Shown: positions 7,613-15,650, counted from the first letter of the stretch. The stretch is DNA of 25,768 bases from JAGVJT01 sp964513205 (GCA_964513205.1 CAZELP010000025.1:1-25768), one strand, 5' to 3'. Numbers and translations: made by a program. Notes: a model not told the origin generated them from the sequence alone.

Positions 7613-8636
7613 GGTCGATGACAAATCGATAGCGCACATCTCCTTTTAAAATACGTTCATATGCTGCGTTGATTTGAGAAGGGGGGATCAACTCTATATC
7701 AGCACTTATGTTTTTTTCACTACAAAAATTTAGCATTTCTTGCGTCTCTTTTATTCCGCCAATCAATGAGCCGGTCAAGATTTTTTGCGAAACGAGGCTA
7801 AATGCGTTGACCATTTGCGGAGTCGGTGAGAGACCAACCATGCACAATGCTTTTTTTCGCTTTAAAAGACCCAGATAAAGATCAATGTCATGCGGCGCGG
7901 AAACGGTGTCTAATATAAAATCAAAAGAATTCTGATGTGCATTGAGGGCGTTTTTTTCAGAAGTGACAATGACTTCATTGGCTCCCAGGGCTTTTGCGTC
8001 TGATATTTTTTGAGGTGATGTCGTCAACACAACCACATGAGCGCCTAATGCATGCGCAATTTTGACCGCCATATGCCCAAGACCGCCTAATCCTATCACA
8101 CCGACTTTGTCTTTGGGTTGAATGTGCCAATATTTTAAGGGCGAGTAAGTGGTAATTCCGGCACACAGTAGAGGAGCTGCTCTTGCTTTATCAAGGTTGT
8201 GAGGAATCGAAAGCACAAAGTTTTCGTTTACCACAATATTGTTCGCATAACCGCCTTGAGTGATGGTGCCGTCAACATCAACTGAGTTATACGTATAAAT
8301 GGTACTTTTCTGACAATGTTGTTGTTGATGCTCAGTGCATTCTTTGCATTGCCCACAAGCGTTGACCATACATCCTACGCCGACGGTATCGCCGACATGA
8401 TAACGTGACACTTTTGAGCCTATGGCCTCGACAGTTCCAATGATTTCATGTCCAGGTACAAGTGGATAATGCGCGCCTTGCCACTCATTGCGAACGCTGT
8501 GAATGTCTGAATGACAAATTCCACAATATTCGATTCGAATAAAAACATCATGCTCTTTCAGTTCTCGTCTGCTAAACGCATAAGGCTTCAATGGCGTATT
8601 GCAACTAAATCCTGCATAACCTTTTGAGTGAATCAT
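7599..8636 (-). CDS. Zinc-dependent alcohol dehydrogenase (YahK/CAD-like medium-chain dehydrogenase)
   Basis: 345 residues. It interconverts aldehydes and alcohols with NAD(P)H. Catalytic zinc ligands are C41 (GICHSD), H63 (PGHE) and C158. The structural zinc site is C94, C97, C100 and C108. The dinucleotide fold begins at GLGGLG (182-187). After the second strand the sequence reads VVLTTS instead of an acidic residue, which in this subfamily favours NADP(H). Its closest well-known relatives are the broad-substrate aldehyde reductases such as E. coli YahK and the cinnamyl alcohol dehydrogenases. The start has GGAG four bases upstream. It lies 24 bases downstream of the DUF498 gene on the same strand, so the two are likely co-transcribed. 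Its 3' end overlaps the PerM-like gene. A link with the nearby 2-oxo acid decarboxylase (aldehyde made, then reduced) is plausible but rests on proximity. Confidence 0.92.
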   Translation of the reverse strand: MIHSKGYAGFSCNTPLKPYAFSRRELKEHDVFIRIEYCGICHSDIHSVRNEWQGAHYPLVPGHEIIGTVEAIGSKVSRYHVGDTVGVGCMVNACGQCKECTEHQQQHCQKSTIYTYNSVDVDGTITQGGYANNIVVNENFVLSIPHNLDKARAAPLLCAGITTYSPLKYWHIQPKDKVGVIGLGGLGHMAVKIAHALGAHVVVLTTSPQKISDAKALGANEVIVTSEKNALNAHQNSFDFILDTVSAPHDIDLYLGLLKRKKALCMVGLSPTPQMVNAFSLVSQKILTGSLIGGIKETQEMLNFCSEKNISADIELIPPSQINAAYERILKGDVRYRFVIDLKHL

Positions 8637-8660
8637 AAAACTCCATGAAAAATATAAGCA

Positions 8661-9032
8661 TTACTGGAACGAAAAGATTAAACCAAGTGCGACTTTCCTT
8701 GATTCGTTAAGTAAAATATTAAAGGTACGGCAGGCAGAGCCAATTGACATACACTCAAGCCCAATTCGTTTTTTTGTCAACTCCTGGCGCAGCGATGGAT
8801 CAACTGCGAGGAGTGTGTCACTGCCAATTAAAATGATCTCAGGCGCCAATGCAAGGAGTGGCTCAAAATCTTTATGTGTCAATTTTGCGTGCTGCTCTAT
8901 CGACCAAGAAGTGAGTAGTGTAGCTGCACTTACAATGAGGTTTTCACTATAGACGTGTTGCTTGATCTGAACCCCGTTGGCGCTGTATGCTTCGATGGTA
9001 TGATGTTCGTGTTTTTCTCGCTGAATGTCCAT
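8661..9032 (-). CDS. DUF498 / Mth938-like domain protein
   Basis: 123 residues, the length of the single-domain bacterial proteins of this family, related to human NDUFAF3 and Xanthomonas XCC1710. Family features seen are an N-terminal IEAYSANGVQI strand, a TSW segment near residue 41, the block LALAPEIILIGSD, then ECMSIGSACRTFNILL near the end. The fold is a small alpha/beta domain. NDUFAF3 helps assemble respiratory complex I, but the bacterial role is not settled. No Shine-Dalgarno sequence is obvious before the ATG. It is the first gene of a two-gene unit with the alcohol dehydrogenase and diverges from the RpfE-like/recJ pair. It is not expected to be secreted: there is no signal peptide or membrane segment. 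Confidence 0.85.
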   Translation of the reverse strand: MDIQREKHEHHTIEAYSANGVQIKQHVYSENLIVSAATLLTSWSIEQHAKLTHKDFEPLLALAPEIILIGSDTLLAVDPSLRQELTKKRIGLECMSIGSACRTFNILLNESRKVALGLIFSFQ

Positions 9033-9086
9033 GATAATGTTGACAATCTTGTGTGAGTAGAGATGTCATCATATCATGAACTGCGC

Positions 9087-9092
9087 TATACT
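9087..9092 (+). promoter_or_regulatory. Candidate -10 (TATACT) for the RpfE-like/recJ operon
   Basis: TATACT matches the sigma70 -10 at five of six positions and lies 33 bases before the GTG start at 9125. The -35 region 17 bases upstream (TGTCAT) is poor. A consensus TTGACA at 9040-9045 is too far away to pair with it. Confidence 0.35.
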
Positions 9093-9124
9093 GACCATTA
9101 GATAAAATAGAAGAAAGGACCCAT

Positions 9125-9934
9125 GTGTTTAAATCAAAATTAGAGGCGATTGTTCATGCTTCGTTGGCCAATCGAACCGAGATAGAAGGGCCGGTTGCAG
9201 CGCATCAGAGCTACTGTGAGCTTTTAAAACGATTTGGATATTTACATGATTACCCTGTTGCAGACTTCTTAAAACGTTATTACGGTCTTAATGGGCATTG
9301 GCATATTGTTTCTCCTATTCATTGGGAAGCCACACACAACGATGCCACAATTCGTTATGCGGACGGTTTACTCGAGATTTCTGATGAAGAATCGAAACGA
9401 CTATTCAATGAATTTTCTGCTTTCGCCGCTCAAGATAATCTGCGTTTGTTTTATCATGATGCAGTGACATGGCTGATGGAAACCCCTAAACCGATTGCAA
9501 AAACTAAGGCCGTTCATGAGTTAATCGATGTTTCTTTAGGCCACGCATTAGAGGATCTTGAGGCCACACCATATTGGCTCCGTTTTTTAACAGAGAGTCA
9601 GATGTTTTTTTCAAGTTTTAACAGTATTGTCAATGGCATTTGGATCTGGGGGGGGACGAGCGAAATGGAGTTGAGAAAACGCTCCAATCGTCCTCTTGTT
9701 GTGTGTGGCGATGAGCATTGGCTGGGTGTGGTGAGTGCTTTATCTAGTCGAGCCAGTTGTTTTAATGAGAAGCATCGCATTCTCTCAAATACAGTGTATT
9801 TTGTGCCGAATGCACATTGGCTTAAAGTCAGTAATTTAGAGGCTTACTTTTCTCATGTAACGGTGCGTTGGTATTGGCAAAATGGAGTTTATAAGTCCAG
9901 ACCAGACAATTGGTTTTATCGATTATTTCGTTGA
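9125..9934 (+). CDS. RpfE-like conserved protein (phosphoglycerate-mutase-like family paired with recJ)
   Basis: 269 residues, starting with GTG. The overlapping ATG at 9123 is out of frame and stops after six codons, and AAAGGA at 9114-9119 is correctly spaced for the GTG. The sequence resembles the gammaproteobacterial/betaproteobacterial family that includes Xanthomonas RpfE, often annotated as phosphoglycerate-mutase-like or 'regulatory protein RpfE'. The main support is the NSIVNGIWIWGG segment near residue 175-186 (the family has N-S-x-W-F-W-G-G-G) and the location directly before recJ, which is also the rpfE position in Xanthomonas. No catalytic residues can be assigned. The first half carries WHIVSPIHWEATHNDA near 59. 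The gap to recJ is 9 bases, so the genes are co-transcribed. Function is unknown; the family name is from memory. Confidence 0.62.
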   Translation: MFKSKLEAIVHASLANRTEIEGPVAAHQSYCELLKRFGYLHDYPVADFLKRYYGLNGHWHIVSPIHWEATHNDATIRYADGLLEISDEESKRLFNEFSAFAAQDNLRLFYHDAVTWLMETPKPIAKTKAVHELIDVSLGHALEDLEATPYWLRFLTESQMFFSSFNSIVNGIWIWGGTSEMELRKRSNRPLVVCGDEHWLGVVSALSSRASCFNEKHRILSNTVYFVPNAHWLKVSNLEAYFSHVTVRWYWQNGVYKSRPDNWFYRLFR

Positions 9935-9943
9935 GAGTCGTTT

Positions 9944-11707
9944 ATGTTGATTCGACGTCGTCCTGTATTTCAAATATCAGAAGCATTATCCAGTTTACCT
10001 CATGTGATGCAGCGCATCTATGCCACACGAGGGGTGACCTCTTTAACTGCCATAGACAAATCTCTGAAGGCGTTGTTGCCCTTCGATTCAATGATGGGCA
10101 TTGATGCTGCCGCAAAACGTCTGAGTCGAGCACTTTTTTCGCAAGAGTCAATTCTGGTGATTGGCGATTTTGATGCCGATGGGGCGACTTCTACTGCTGT
10201 GGCTGTTTCTGCTCTAAAGGCCTTTGGCGCCGAAAAAGTTGATTTTTTAGTGCCTAATCGTTTCGAATTTGGATACGGCTTAACACCGGCGATTGTTGAT
10301 TTGGCTTCTTCTTTAAAGCCAAATCTCATTGTCACAGTTGACAATGGGATCACGAGTTTTGATGGGGTTTTACGTGCAAAAACGCTGGGTATTGATGTGT
10401 TGATTACCGATCATCATCTTGGATTGTCTGAGCAACCACAAGCGGTTGCGATTGTGAATCCAAATCAACCGGGATGTGCCTTCCCAAGTAAATCAATTGC
10501 AGGTGTTGGTGTTATTTTTTACGTGATGTTGGCGTTGCGGCGTCAATTAAAAGCAGATGGTTGGTTTAGTGGCGAGCGTCTTGAACCCAATATGGCACAA
10601 TTTCTTGACTTGGTTGCGCTGGGAACGGTTGCCGACGTCGTGGGGCTTGATTCTAATAATCGAGTTTTGGTCAGTCAAGGTTTGAGTCGGATGCGCCAAA
10701 AAATGACTCGTCCTGGGATAGAGGCCTTGATTAAAGTGTCGGGTCGGCATCAAGATCGTTTAAGAGAGTCTGATTTGGGATTTGCAATTGCGCCAAGATT
10801 AAATGCCGCCGGTCGTTTGGATGACATGTCGATCGGTATCGCTTGCCTGTTATCAAGAGACTCGCTCGAAGCAGAAGCTCTTGCAACGCGTTTAGATGCA
10901 TTAAATAGCGAGCGTCGTAAAATTGAGGCTGAAATGAAAGAGCAGGCTTTAAAAGCGCTTGAAGAAACGGCTTTGAGTGATTTGACTGAGCCTGTATTGC
11001 CTTTAGGGCTTTGTTTGACACATGAAAGCTGGCATCAAGGTGTGATTGGTGTGTTGGCTGGACGCTTGAAAGAACGTTATCATCGGCCAACCATTATTTT
11101 TGCTCCGATTAATGAGCATGAAATGAAAGGGTCGGCGCGCTCGATACCAGGCCTTAATATCCGAGATATTTTAGCGTCGGTTGATGCCAACTTTCCTGGA
11201 TTGTTGTTAAAGTTTGGTGGTCATGCAATGGCCGCGGGATTGAGTATACATCCGAGCTCTTTTGAAACATTCAGGACAGCATTCTTGACTGAGATTGCAA
11301 AGCACATTGATGAGTCCGCTTGTCAAAACGAATTATGGAGTGATGGTCCTTTATCGCCCGATGAACTGACGGTTTCTTTTGCTTTACAGCTTGAAGACGC
11401 GGGTCCGTGGGGATCTCAATTTCCGGAACCTGCTTTTGATAATCGATTTGAAATCTTAGATCAGCGTATTGTTGGGCAGCGTCATCTCAAGCTTTCGTTG
11501 CGTCATGAGGAGGGTGATGGCTGTATTGATGCCATTTTATTTAATGCTGATTTGTCAGTTTGGCCCAATCATCGAGCACGTTATGTCGATGCTTTATATA
11601 CGATTGAAATCAACACATTTAGAAATCGCAGACAATTGCAGTTGAATGTGCTTGCTTTATCAGAAAGACAAGAAGCACATTCTAAAGTTGAAATGATGAT
11701 TGATTAG
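9944..11707 (+). CDS. recJ: Single-stranded-DNA-specific exonuclease RecJ
   Basis: 587 residues (E. coli RecJ has 577). RecJ degrades single-stranded DNA 5' to 3' in RecF-pathway recombination, base excision repair and mismatch repair. DHH-family metal-binding motifs are intact: DFDADG (75-80), D133 in TVDNG, D156-H157-H158 in ITDHHLG, and VALGTVADVV near 220. The DHHA1 domain GGHAMAAGLS is near residue 425, and a C-terminal OB-like domain follows. It is the second gene after the RpfE-like gene. Its stop overlaps by 4 bases the stop of the convergent 241-residue gene. MutH is encoded elsewhere in this window, so two methyl-directed mismatch repair participants are present, though they are not linked in one operon. 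Confidence 0.97.
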   Translation: MLIRRRPVFQISEALSSLPHVMQRIYATRGVTSLTAIDKSLKALLPFDSMMGIDAAAKRLSRALFSQESILVIGDFDADGATSTAVAVSALKAFGAEKVDFLVPNRFEFGYGLTPAIVDLASSLKPNLIVTVDNGITSFDGVLRAKTLGIDVLITDHHLGLSEQPQAVAIVNPNQPGCAFPSKSIAGVGVIFYVMLALRRQLKADGWFSGERLEPNMAQFLDLVALGTVADVVGLDSNNRVLVSQGLSRMRQKMTRPGIEALIKVSGRHQDRLRESDLGFAIAPRLNAAGRLDDMSIGIACLLSRDSLEAEALATRLDALNSERRKIEAEMKEQALKALEETALSDLTEPVLPLGLCLTHESWHQGVIGVLAGRLKERYHRPTIIFAPINEHEMKGSARSIPGLNIRDILASVDANFPGLLLKFGGHAMAAGLSIHPSSFETFRTAFLTEIAKHIDESACQNELWSDGPLSPDELTVSFALQLEDAGPWGSQFPEPAFDNRFEILDQRIVGQRHLKLSLRHEEGDGCIDAILFNADLSVWPNHRARYVDALYTIEINTFRNRRQLQLNVLALSERQEAHSKVEMMID

Positions 11708-12429
11708 TCTATTTTTCTCTGTTTCTCATATTCTTCAATTTCTTCTTCCTCATTCGGAACCGGAAAAATATTTCGAAAAATACTCCAAAGCAACATTCCA
11801 CCGTCAAATGCATAAGGATGAATTCCATCCATGGATTGACGAGGGGTGGTGCGTGTGATGTGCGTGGTGTGAATCGGTTCTTTTTCGATGACGTCGATAT
11901 TATGGTTGGGGGACGGAGACGGGGGCGGGGTATGTGGAATGGGTGCAGGGGTCATGACGCGGCCTTTTTCTAGCGCCTGTATGATATAGGGCTGTAGAAT
12001 CTCATCCACAAGTGCTTCTATTTCTGAATGGGATGTATCTTTCTTAATTTTAAATGGATTTAAGATGGAGCGCTCAATTTCACTCTCTATCAGAGAGCAG
12101 GCGTTACAAAGGCCCTGAAGACAATATACTTTTGATTGATACTGTATTTCAATTTGACTGTCTTCTCCAATTTCAAAGAAGAGTCGTTGGATGCAAGAAA
12201 AGAAATCGACTAACCCTTTTTGAGGGATATCCAATGGCGCCCCAAGGTCGGTTAAAATATGGAAAAAGTAACTTAAAAGCGTTTTCTGATCGGACACATG
12301 CTGATTGACGATCTTTTCTAGTGATTCTAGAGATGCTTGGTCTTCAGTTTTTTTGGAAGATGAGCTTGATGTGTGTGTATTTTGTATTATGTCGATTAAA
12401 GCTTTTTGAAGCTGTTTTAACTTTTCCAT
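11704..12429 (-). CDS. Hypothetical protein with proline-rich linker and acidic C-terminus
   Basis: 241 residues, not recognised. The first 30 residues are a helix followed by a serine/lysine run (TSSSSSKK). Residues about 40-160 are helical with few glycines and contain a CLQGLCNAC cluster. A proline-rich linker (PAPIPHTPPPSPSPN) runs from about 162 to 177. A short hydrophobic stretch (GGMLLWSIFRNIFPVP, about 210-225) precedes a glutamate-rich tail (NEEEEIEEYEKQRKID). Glutamate clusters near the C-terminus are a known feature of many Dot/Icm substrates ('E-block'), so a secreted effector is a reasonable guess but nothing more. No signal peptide. GGATGA lies 6 bases before the ATG, and a sigma70-like promoter lies at 12458-12486. 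The stop codon overlaps that of recJ. Confidence 0.7.
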   Translation of the reverse strand: MEKLKQLQKALIDIIQNTHTSSSSSKKTEDQASLESLEKIVNQHVSDQKTLLSYFFHILTDLGAPLDIPQKGLVDFFSCIQRLFFEIGEDSQIEIQYQSKVYCLQGLCNACSLIESEIERSILNPFKIKKDTSHSEIEALVDEILQPYIIQALEKGRVMTPAPIPHTPPPSPSPNHNIDVIEKEPIHTTHITRTTPRQSMDGIHPYAFDGGMLLWSIFRNIFPVPNEEEEIEEYEKQRKID

Positions 12430-12457
12430 CGTGTTTCATCCAAAATGAATTTTTTTT

Positions 12458-12486
12458 ACTATAGATAAACTCAAATTCATACGCAA
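12458..12486 (-). promoter_or_regulatory. Sigma70-like promoter for the 241-aa gene
   Basis: On the minus strand, TTGCGT (complement of 12481-12486) and TATAGT (complement of 12458-12463) are separated by exactly 17 bases. The -10 lies about 28 bases upstream of the ATG. Four of six and five of six positions match consensus, respectively. Confidence 0.55.
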
Positions 12487-12503
12487 GTATTTCACAGATA
12501 AGG

Positions 12504-12532
12504 TTTTCAATTCTTGTAAGTTACGTTAATAT
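12504..12532 (+). promoter_or_regulatory. Weak candidate promoter for aroK
   Basis: TTTTCA (12504-12509) and TAATAT (12527-12532) are 17 bases apart, each matching about four of six consensus positions. If used, the transcript would begin near 12540 and carry the hairpin at 12558-12576 in a leader of about 75 bases. Confidence 0.3.
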
Positions 12533-12557
12533 CTCATGCTGGAACACAAAGATGGTA

Positions 12558-12576
12558 TCGAGATCTAAAATCTCGA
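12558..12576 (+). other. Short hairpin in the aroK leader
   Basis: TCGAGAT and ATCTCGA pair perfectly over 7 bases around a CTAAA loop, 37 bases before the aroK ATG. No T-tract follows, so it is not a canonical terminator. It could be a translational or mRNA-stability element, or a small operator. Confidence 0.45.
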
Positions 12577-12613
12577 CTAAGTTTGCATACAAGATAGAGG
12601 CATGTAATTAAAA

Positions 12614-13141
12614 ATGAGTATTGTGAAAGTTCGAAATATATTTCTTATTGGTCCGATGGGTGCTGGAAAAAGTACGATTGGACGAGCGCTTGCAAAAGAA
12701 ATTAAATTAGAATTTTTTGACTCTGACGAAGTAATTGAGCAGCGCGCTGGTGCCGATATTGCTTGGATATTTGATGTAGAAGGCGAAGACGGATTCCGAA
12801 AAAGAGAGCAAAAAGTTATTGATGAGTTAACGCAACGCACCAATATTGTGTTGGCAACTGGGGGTGGCGTTGTCATGACTCCAGAGAACAGAAACGCTTT
12901 GGCTGCGCGTGGTACAGTTATTTATCTTAAAACATCTCTTCAGCAACAGTACGAGCGTACGAAGCGGGATACGAAGCGTCCTCTGTTACAAACAGATGAT
13001 CTTGAAAATCGTTTAATCTCATTGAGAGATGAGCGAGAGCCTTTCTATGAAGAATTGGCTGACGTGAGCTTCGAAACAGATAAACTGACAGTTAAAGCGG
13101 TTGCAAACAATATTGTCAAATATTTATATGGTGAAAGTTAA
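12614..13141 (+). CDS. aroK: Shikimate kinase
   Basis: 175 residues, the normal size. It phosphorylates shikimate with ATP in the cytosolic shikimate pathway to aromatic amino acids. The P-loop is GPMGAGKST (13-21). Shikimate contacts known from the family are present: D36-x-D38 in FDSDE, R62 in GFRKRE, and G83-G85 in ATGGGV. The lid arginine is in KRPLL, near residue 118. The GAGG at 12597-12600 is 13 bases from the ATG, a long spacing; a GTG at codon 4 is an alternative start. In many gammaproteobacteria aroK is followed by aroB; here the next gene is a convergent unknown whose stop shares the TTAA with aroK's stop. aroK therefore appears as a single-gene unit between two lineage-specific genes. 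Confidence 0.95.
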   Translation: MSIVKVRNIFLIGPMGAGKSTIGRALAKEIKLEFFDSDEVIEQRAGADIAWIFDVEGEDGFRKREQKVIDELTQRTNIVLATGGGVVMTPENRNALAARGTVIYLKTSLQQQYERTKRDTKRPLLQTDDLENRLISLRDEREPFYEELADVSFETDKLTVKAVANNIVKYLYGES

Positions 13142-15564
13142 CAGCCCAGCCTTAATTGACTTGCAGTCCGGCTTAAATTTTTACGCGATTGAGTAAGATC
13201 GGCATTTCTCACCTCATCAAGATAGCGGACTGCCGCCAAATCATTCAGAACCTCCTGCGCCGTGGGCGCATGGAATATCTGTTCGACCCACCGCGCGTCA
13301 CCACGTATTAATGCAAAACTGAAACCGAGCCCTAAGGAAGATGAAGTCAGAGGAAACCAAGGTTTAATAGTAAGAATTCTGGGCAGAGCCTTCTCAGTAA
13401 AAAAAGGCAAAGGGTAAAACGACCGGTCTGGTCTATAATACTCCAGGACAACATGTGCAGGAGCATGGCGCTGTGCAATACCTACCTTCATCCAAGCTTC
13501 TCTTCTCTGGCGAACAGTCCATTCATCAAAATGAGTCACATAACTATCCAATGCGGTAATCAATGAATGGAAATCAAACTGTAGTTTTTCGCTGAGAGCT
13601 GTTGCAGACGATGAAGAAAAGAAAGAAAAAAAATCTTTGGGGCAAAGTATTTTTTTAAGTGCTTCGTATTCTATTGCTGTAAACGATATCGTTTTATAGT
13701 TCTCAGCAGTCGCCTGTTGTATTTTTTCGCTGCGTTTCCCCACCATCGATTGTAATTGACGAAATTCATCAGCAGTAAAATTTTTCAAAACAAAACTCAT
13801 GTCATAGTGTGCGTTTTGATAAGAGATCCCCTGTTGTTGATAGGCCAGTCCTACCTGTTCCATCACCTCAATTCTTTTTAGCATGAATGCTTTCGTTTTA
13901 TCATTCATATGACGTTCTAACATACGCATCATATGTTTATCTTTAGCCCAATAAGCATATTCATAGGCAGTGCAATGAAACGTGCGTCCCGAGTAATCGG
14001 TGAATTTACCGGATGTTCTAAGGAGATCTTGTTTGTATTTTGATGAGGTTAAAAGTGCATGTACTTCATCTTGTTTGCCCTTTGCCACATCATTCCAAAA
14101 CTGCCGAGTTTTTTTAAATGCGGGTAAAGCACGACAGGCTTTCACAACTTCTTTGGGAAGTTTTTCCAATTGTGCATCGTCTATACCTATGAGCGTAACA
14201 AGGTTGATCTTAATGCGAATAGGGCGTTCATCCTGAGGAGTGATGATAGCGCGATGCAGTCGTGCTTCATGACGAATCTCAGCCAAATAATCTTGGTTTT
14301 GAGGTGTAGTGGGAATGATATTCGCAGCATCCGTACAAATTAACCCTTTGTGGGTGATAAAAATATCATGCTCACCCTGCGCTTCAGTGTCCAAGAACAT
14401 GAAATCATCCATGTGTGGATTTTCTTTCGTAGCGGTCACCGTACGGTAGGTGGTTTCAAACTTTTGGACAATCACCTTTTTATCTTCTGAATTTAATTTA
14501 CGAGATAATCTAAATTCATTTTGATGGCGATTAAAAAAAGCAAAAATCAAGGCTTCTACCTTTTCACCACGACCGAGTGCGACTGCTACAACGTCAACGA
14601 GCTCTTGGCTTAAAGCAGGTGAATCATCTAAAATTAGGCCAAAATTTTGATCACTAATCCCTTTAGACCGACAGTAAACATTTAAAACGCCTAAGTAAAA
14701 CTGCGTTAAAATCGATAATCGCTCAGCTTTTTCAGATGGAATGGATGAGCTTTCAAAATAAAAAGGGGAGCCTTCTAGCGTACTTTGTAAGTTCGGTGCG
14801 CAAATCCCTAATAGTGCTTCGATGTACTCATGAGGTGTTGTGTGTGCATCAAATCCCATCAGTCCATCCACATAAGTTTTATCGACTATTTGCTCTTGGC
14901 GATTCGCATCGGTTCTTTTTTTAAAAAAACCATGGGGTACGCCATATTGAGTTGCCAATACCTGTTGAATGATTTTAAAAGAAGCATTCGATGGTAAAGC
15001 CTTTAATACTTTCTGAATAAGTGCTGCTCGAGGGTCTGGTTTACCCAAGACAATGTGTGGAAAGACCTCGTGCATTTTGTTATACAGAGAGGATAAAGGC
15101 GTACCTCGATAGTCATTCTCTCGATTAATCGTAAACACTGAGTTCACCACACGAGACCAAGAATCTTGCTCACTAGGTCTTAACTGGATACTGTATAAAT
15201 TGGAAGGCTTGAGTAAAAAACTATTCACAATCGTTTTATAACTATCTTCCATGCCAACCACTGCTTCAAGGTACAGATTGATTTGAGCGAGTCGTTCTTT
15301 CTTTACGCGGTAATGCGCGTCACTTTCTTCTAGTAACGATAGATGGAATTCAAGCGTGCTTTTATACGACTCCAATTCATTGAAAGCACCACCTTCAAAA
15401 AATGCCTTCAACTCTACACCTGATTTGCAGGTGTTATCCGTGCTCACCTCCATACCGGCAATAAACGGCACGAGTAGATGAACACGATTGGTTTTGGGAT
15501 TAATGTAAATGTAACGAAAGCGGCTTGATTCATTCAAAGAGATTAACATAGTAAGGTCATTCAT
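13138..15564 (-). CDS. Large Legionellales-type protein with DYSGRTF / DRSF / RLDEVR blocks (putative effector)
   Basis: 808 residues. The first 450 residues are unrecognised, mostly helical and charged. From about residue 500 the sequence carries blocks that I remember from a recurrent family of uncharacterised Legionella-related proteins: WNDVAKGKQDEVHALL then FTDYSGRTFHCTAYEYAYWA (about 517-540), with an ankyrin-like helix-turn-helix feel; AWMKVGIAQRHAPAHVVLEY followed by RPDRSFYPLP (about 690-715); LGLGFSFALIRG (about 743-754); and AAVRYLDEVRNADLTQS (about 778-794). The match is from memory and unverified. Their order agrees with the remembered family, so this C-terminal half looks like an intact shared module. 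No signal peptide or membrane helix is visible. An in-frame ATG at codon 6 is an alternative start; Shine-Dalgarno support is poor for both. The gene ends 4 bases inside aroK. An injected effector role is inferred only. Confidence 0.8.
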   Translation of the reverse strand: MNDLTMLISLNESSRFRYIYINPKTNRVHLLVPFIAGMEVSTDNTCKSGVELKAFFEGGAFNELESYKSTLEFHLSLLEESDAHYRVKKERLAQINLYLEAVVGMEDSYKTIVNSFLLKPSNLYSIQLRPSEQDSWSRVVNSVFTINRENDYRGTPLSSLYNKMHEVFPHIVLGKPDPRAALIQKVLKALPSNASFKIIQQVLATQYGVPHGFFKKRTDANRQEQIVDKTYVDGLMGFDAHTTPHEYIEALLGICAPNLQSTLEGSPFYFESSSIPSEKAERLSILTQFYLGVLNVYCRSKGISDQNFGLILDDSPALSQELVDVVAVALGRGEKVEALIFAFFNRHQNEFRLSRKLNSEDKKVIVQKFETTYRTVTATKENPHMDDFMFLDTEAQGEHDIFITHKGLICTDAANIIPTTPQNQDYLAEIRHEARLHRAIITPQDERPIRIKINLVTLIGIDDAQLEKLPKEVVKACRALPAFKKTRQFWNDVAKGKQDEVHALLTSSKYKQDLLRTSGKFTDYSGRTFHCTAYEYAYWAKDKHMMRMLERHMNDKTKAFMLKRIEVMEQVGLAYQQQGISYQNAHYDMSFVLKNFTADEFRQLQSMVGKRSEKIQQATAENYKTISFTAIEYEALKKILCPKDFFSFFSSSSATALSEKLQFDFHSLITALDSYVTHFDEWTVRQRREAWMKVGIAQRHAPAHVVLEYYRPDRSFYPLPFFTEKALPRILTIKPWFPLTSSSLGLGFSFALIRGDARWVEQIFHAPTAQEVLNDLAAVRYLDEVRNADLTQSRKNLSRTASQLRLGC

Positions 15565-15585
15565 TCAGTATAGCTCTCGTAATCT

Positions 15586-15616
15586 CCAAGCCCTGAGAGT
15601 GAGCGACAGAGCTTGG
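15586..15616. other. Imperfect inverted repeat between htrA and the 808-aa gene
   Basis: CCAAGC at 15586-15591 pairs with GCTTGG at 15611-15616, extended by two more pairs after one mismatch, with a 13-base loop. Neither side is followed by a T-tract. It lies between the htrA stop and the next start on the same strand, so it could be a weak terminator, an mRNA processing site or an operator for the downstream gene. Confidence 0.4.
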
Positions 15617-15650
15617 AAAAAGAGTGAATATAGTGTGTGGCGGTAACTCA

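Noticed and set aside
9040..9045. TTGACA as a -35 for the RpfE-like/recJ operon
   Set aside because: No -10 hexamer lies 16-18 bases downstream, and the good TATACT is over 40 bases away.
10326..10346. ATTGTCA/TGACAAT inverted repeat
   Set aside because: It lies within the recJ coding region at the conserved VTVDNG motif and is explained by codon sequence.
15566..15577. TATACT just upstream of the 808-aa gene start as its -10
   Set aside because: It is only 2 bases from the ATG, which would leave no room for a ribosome binding site.
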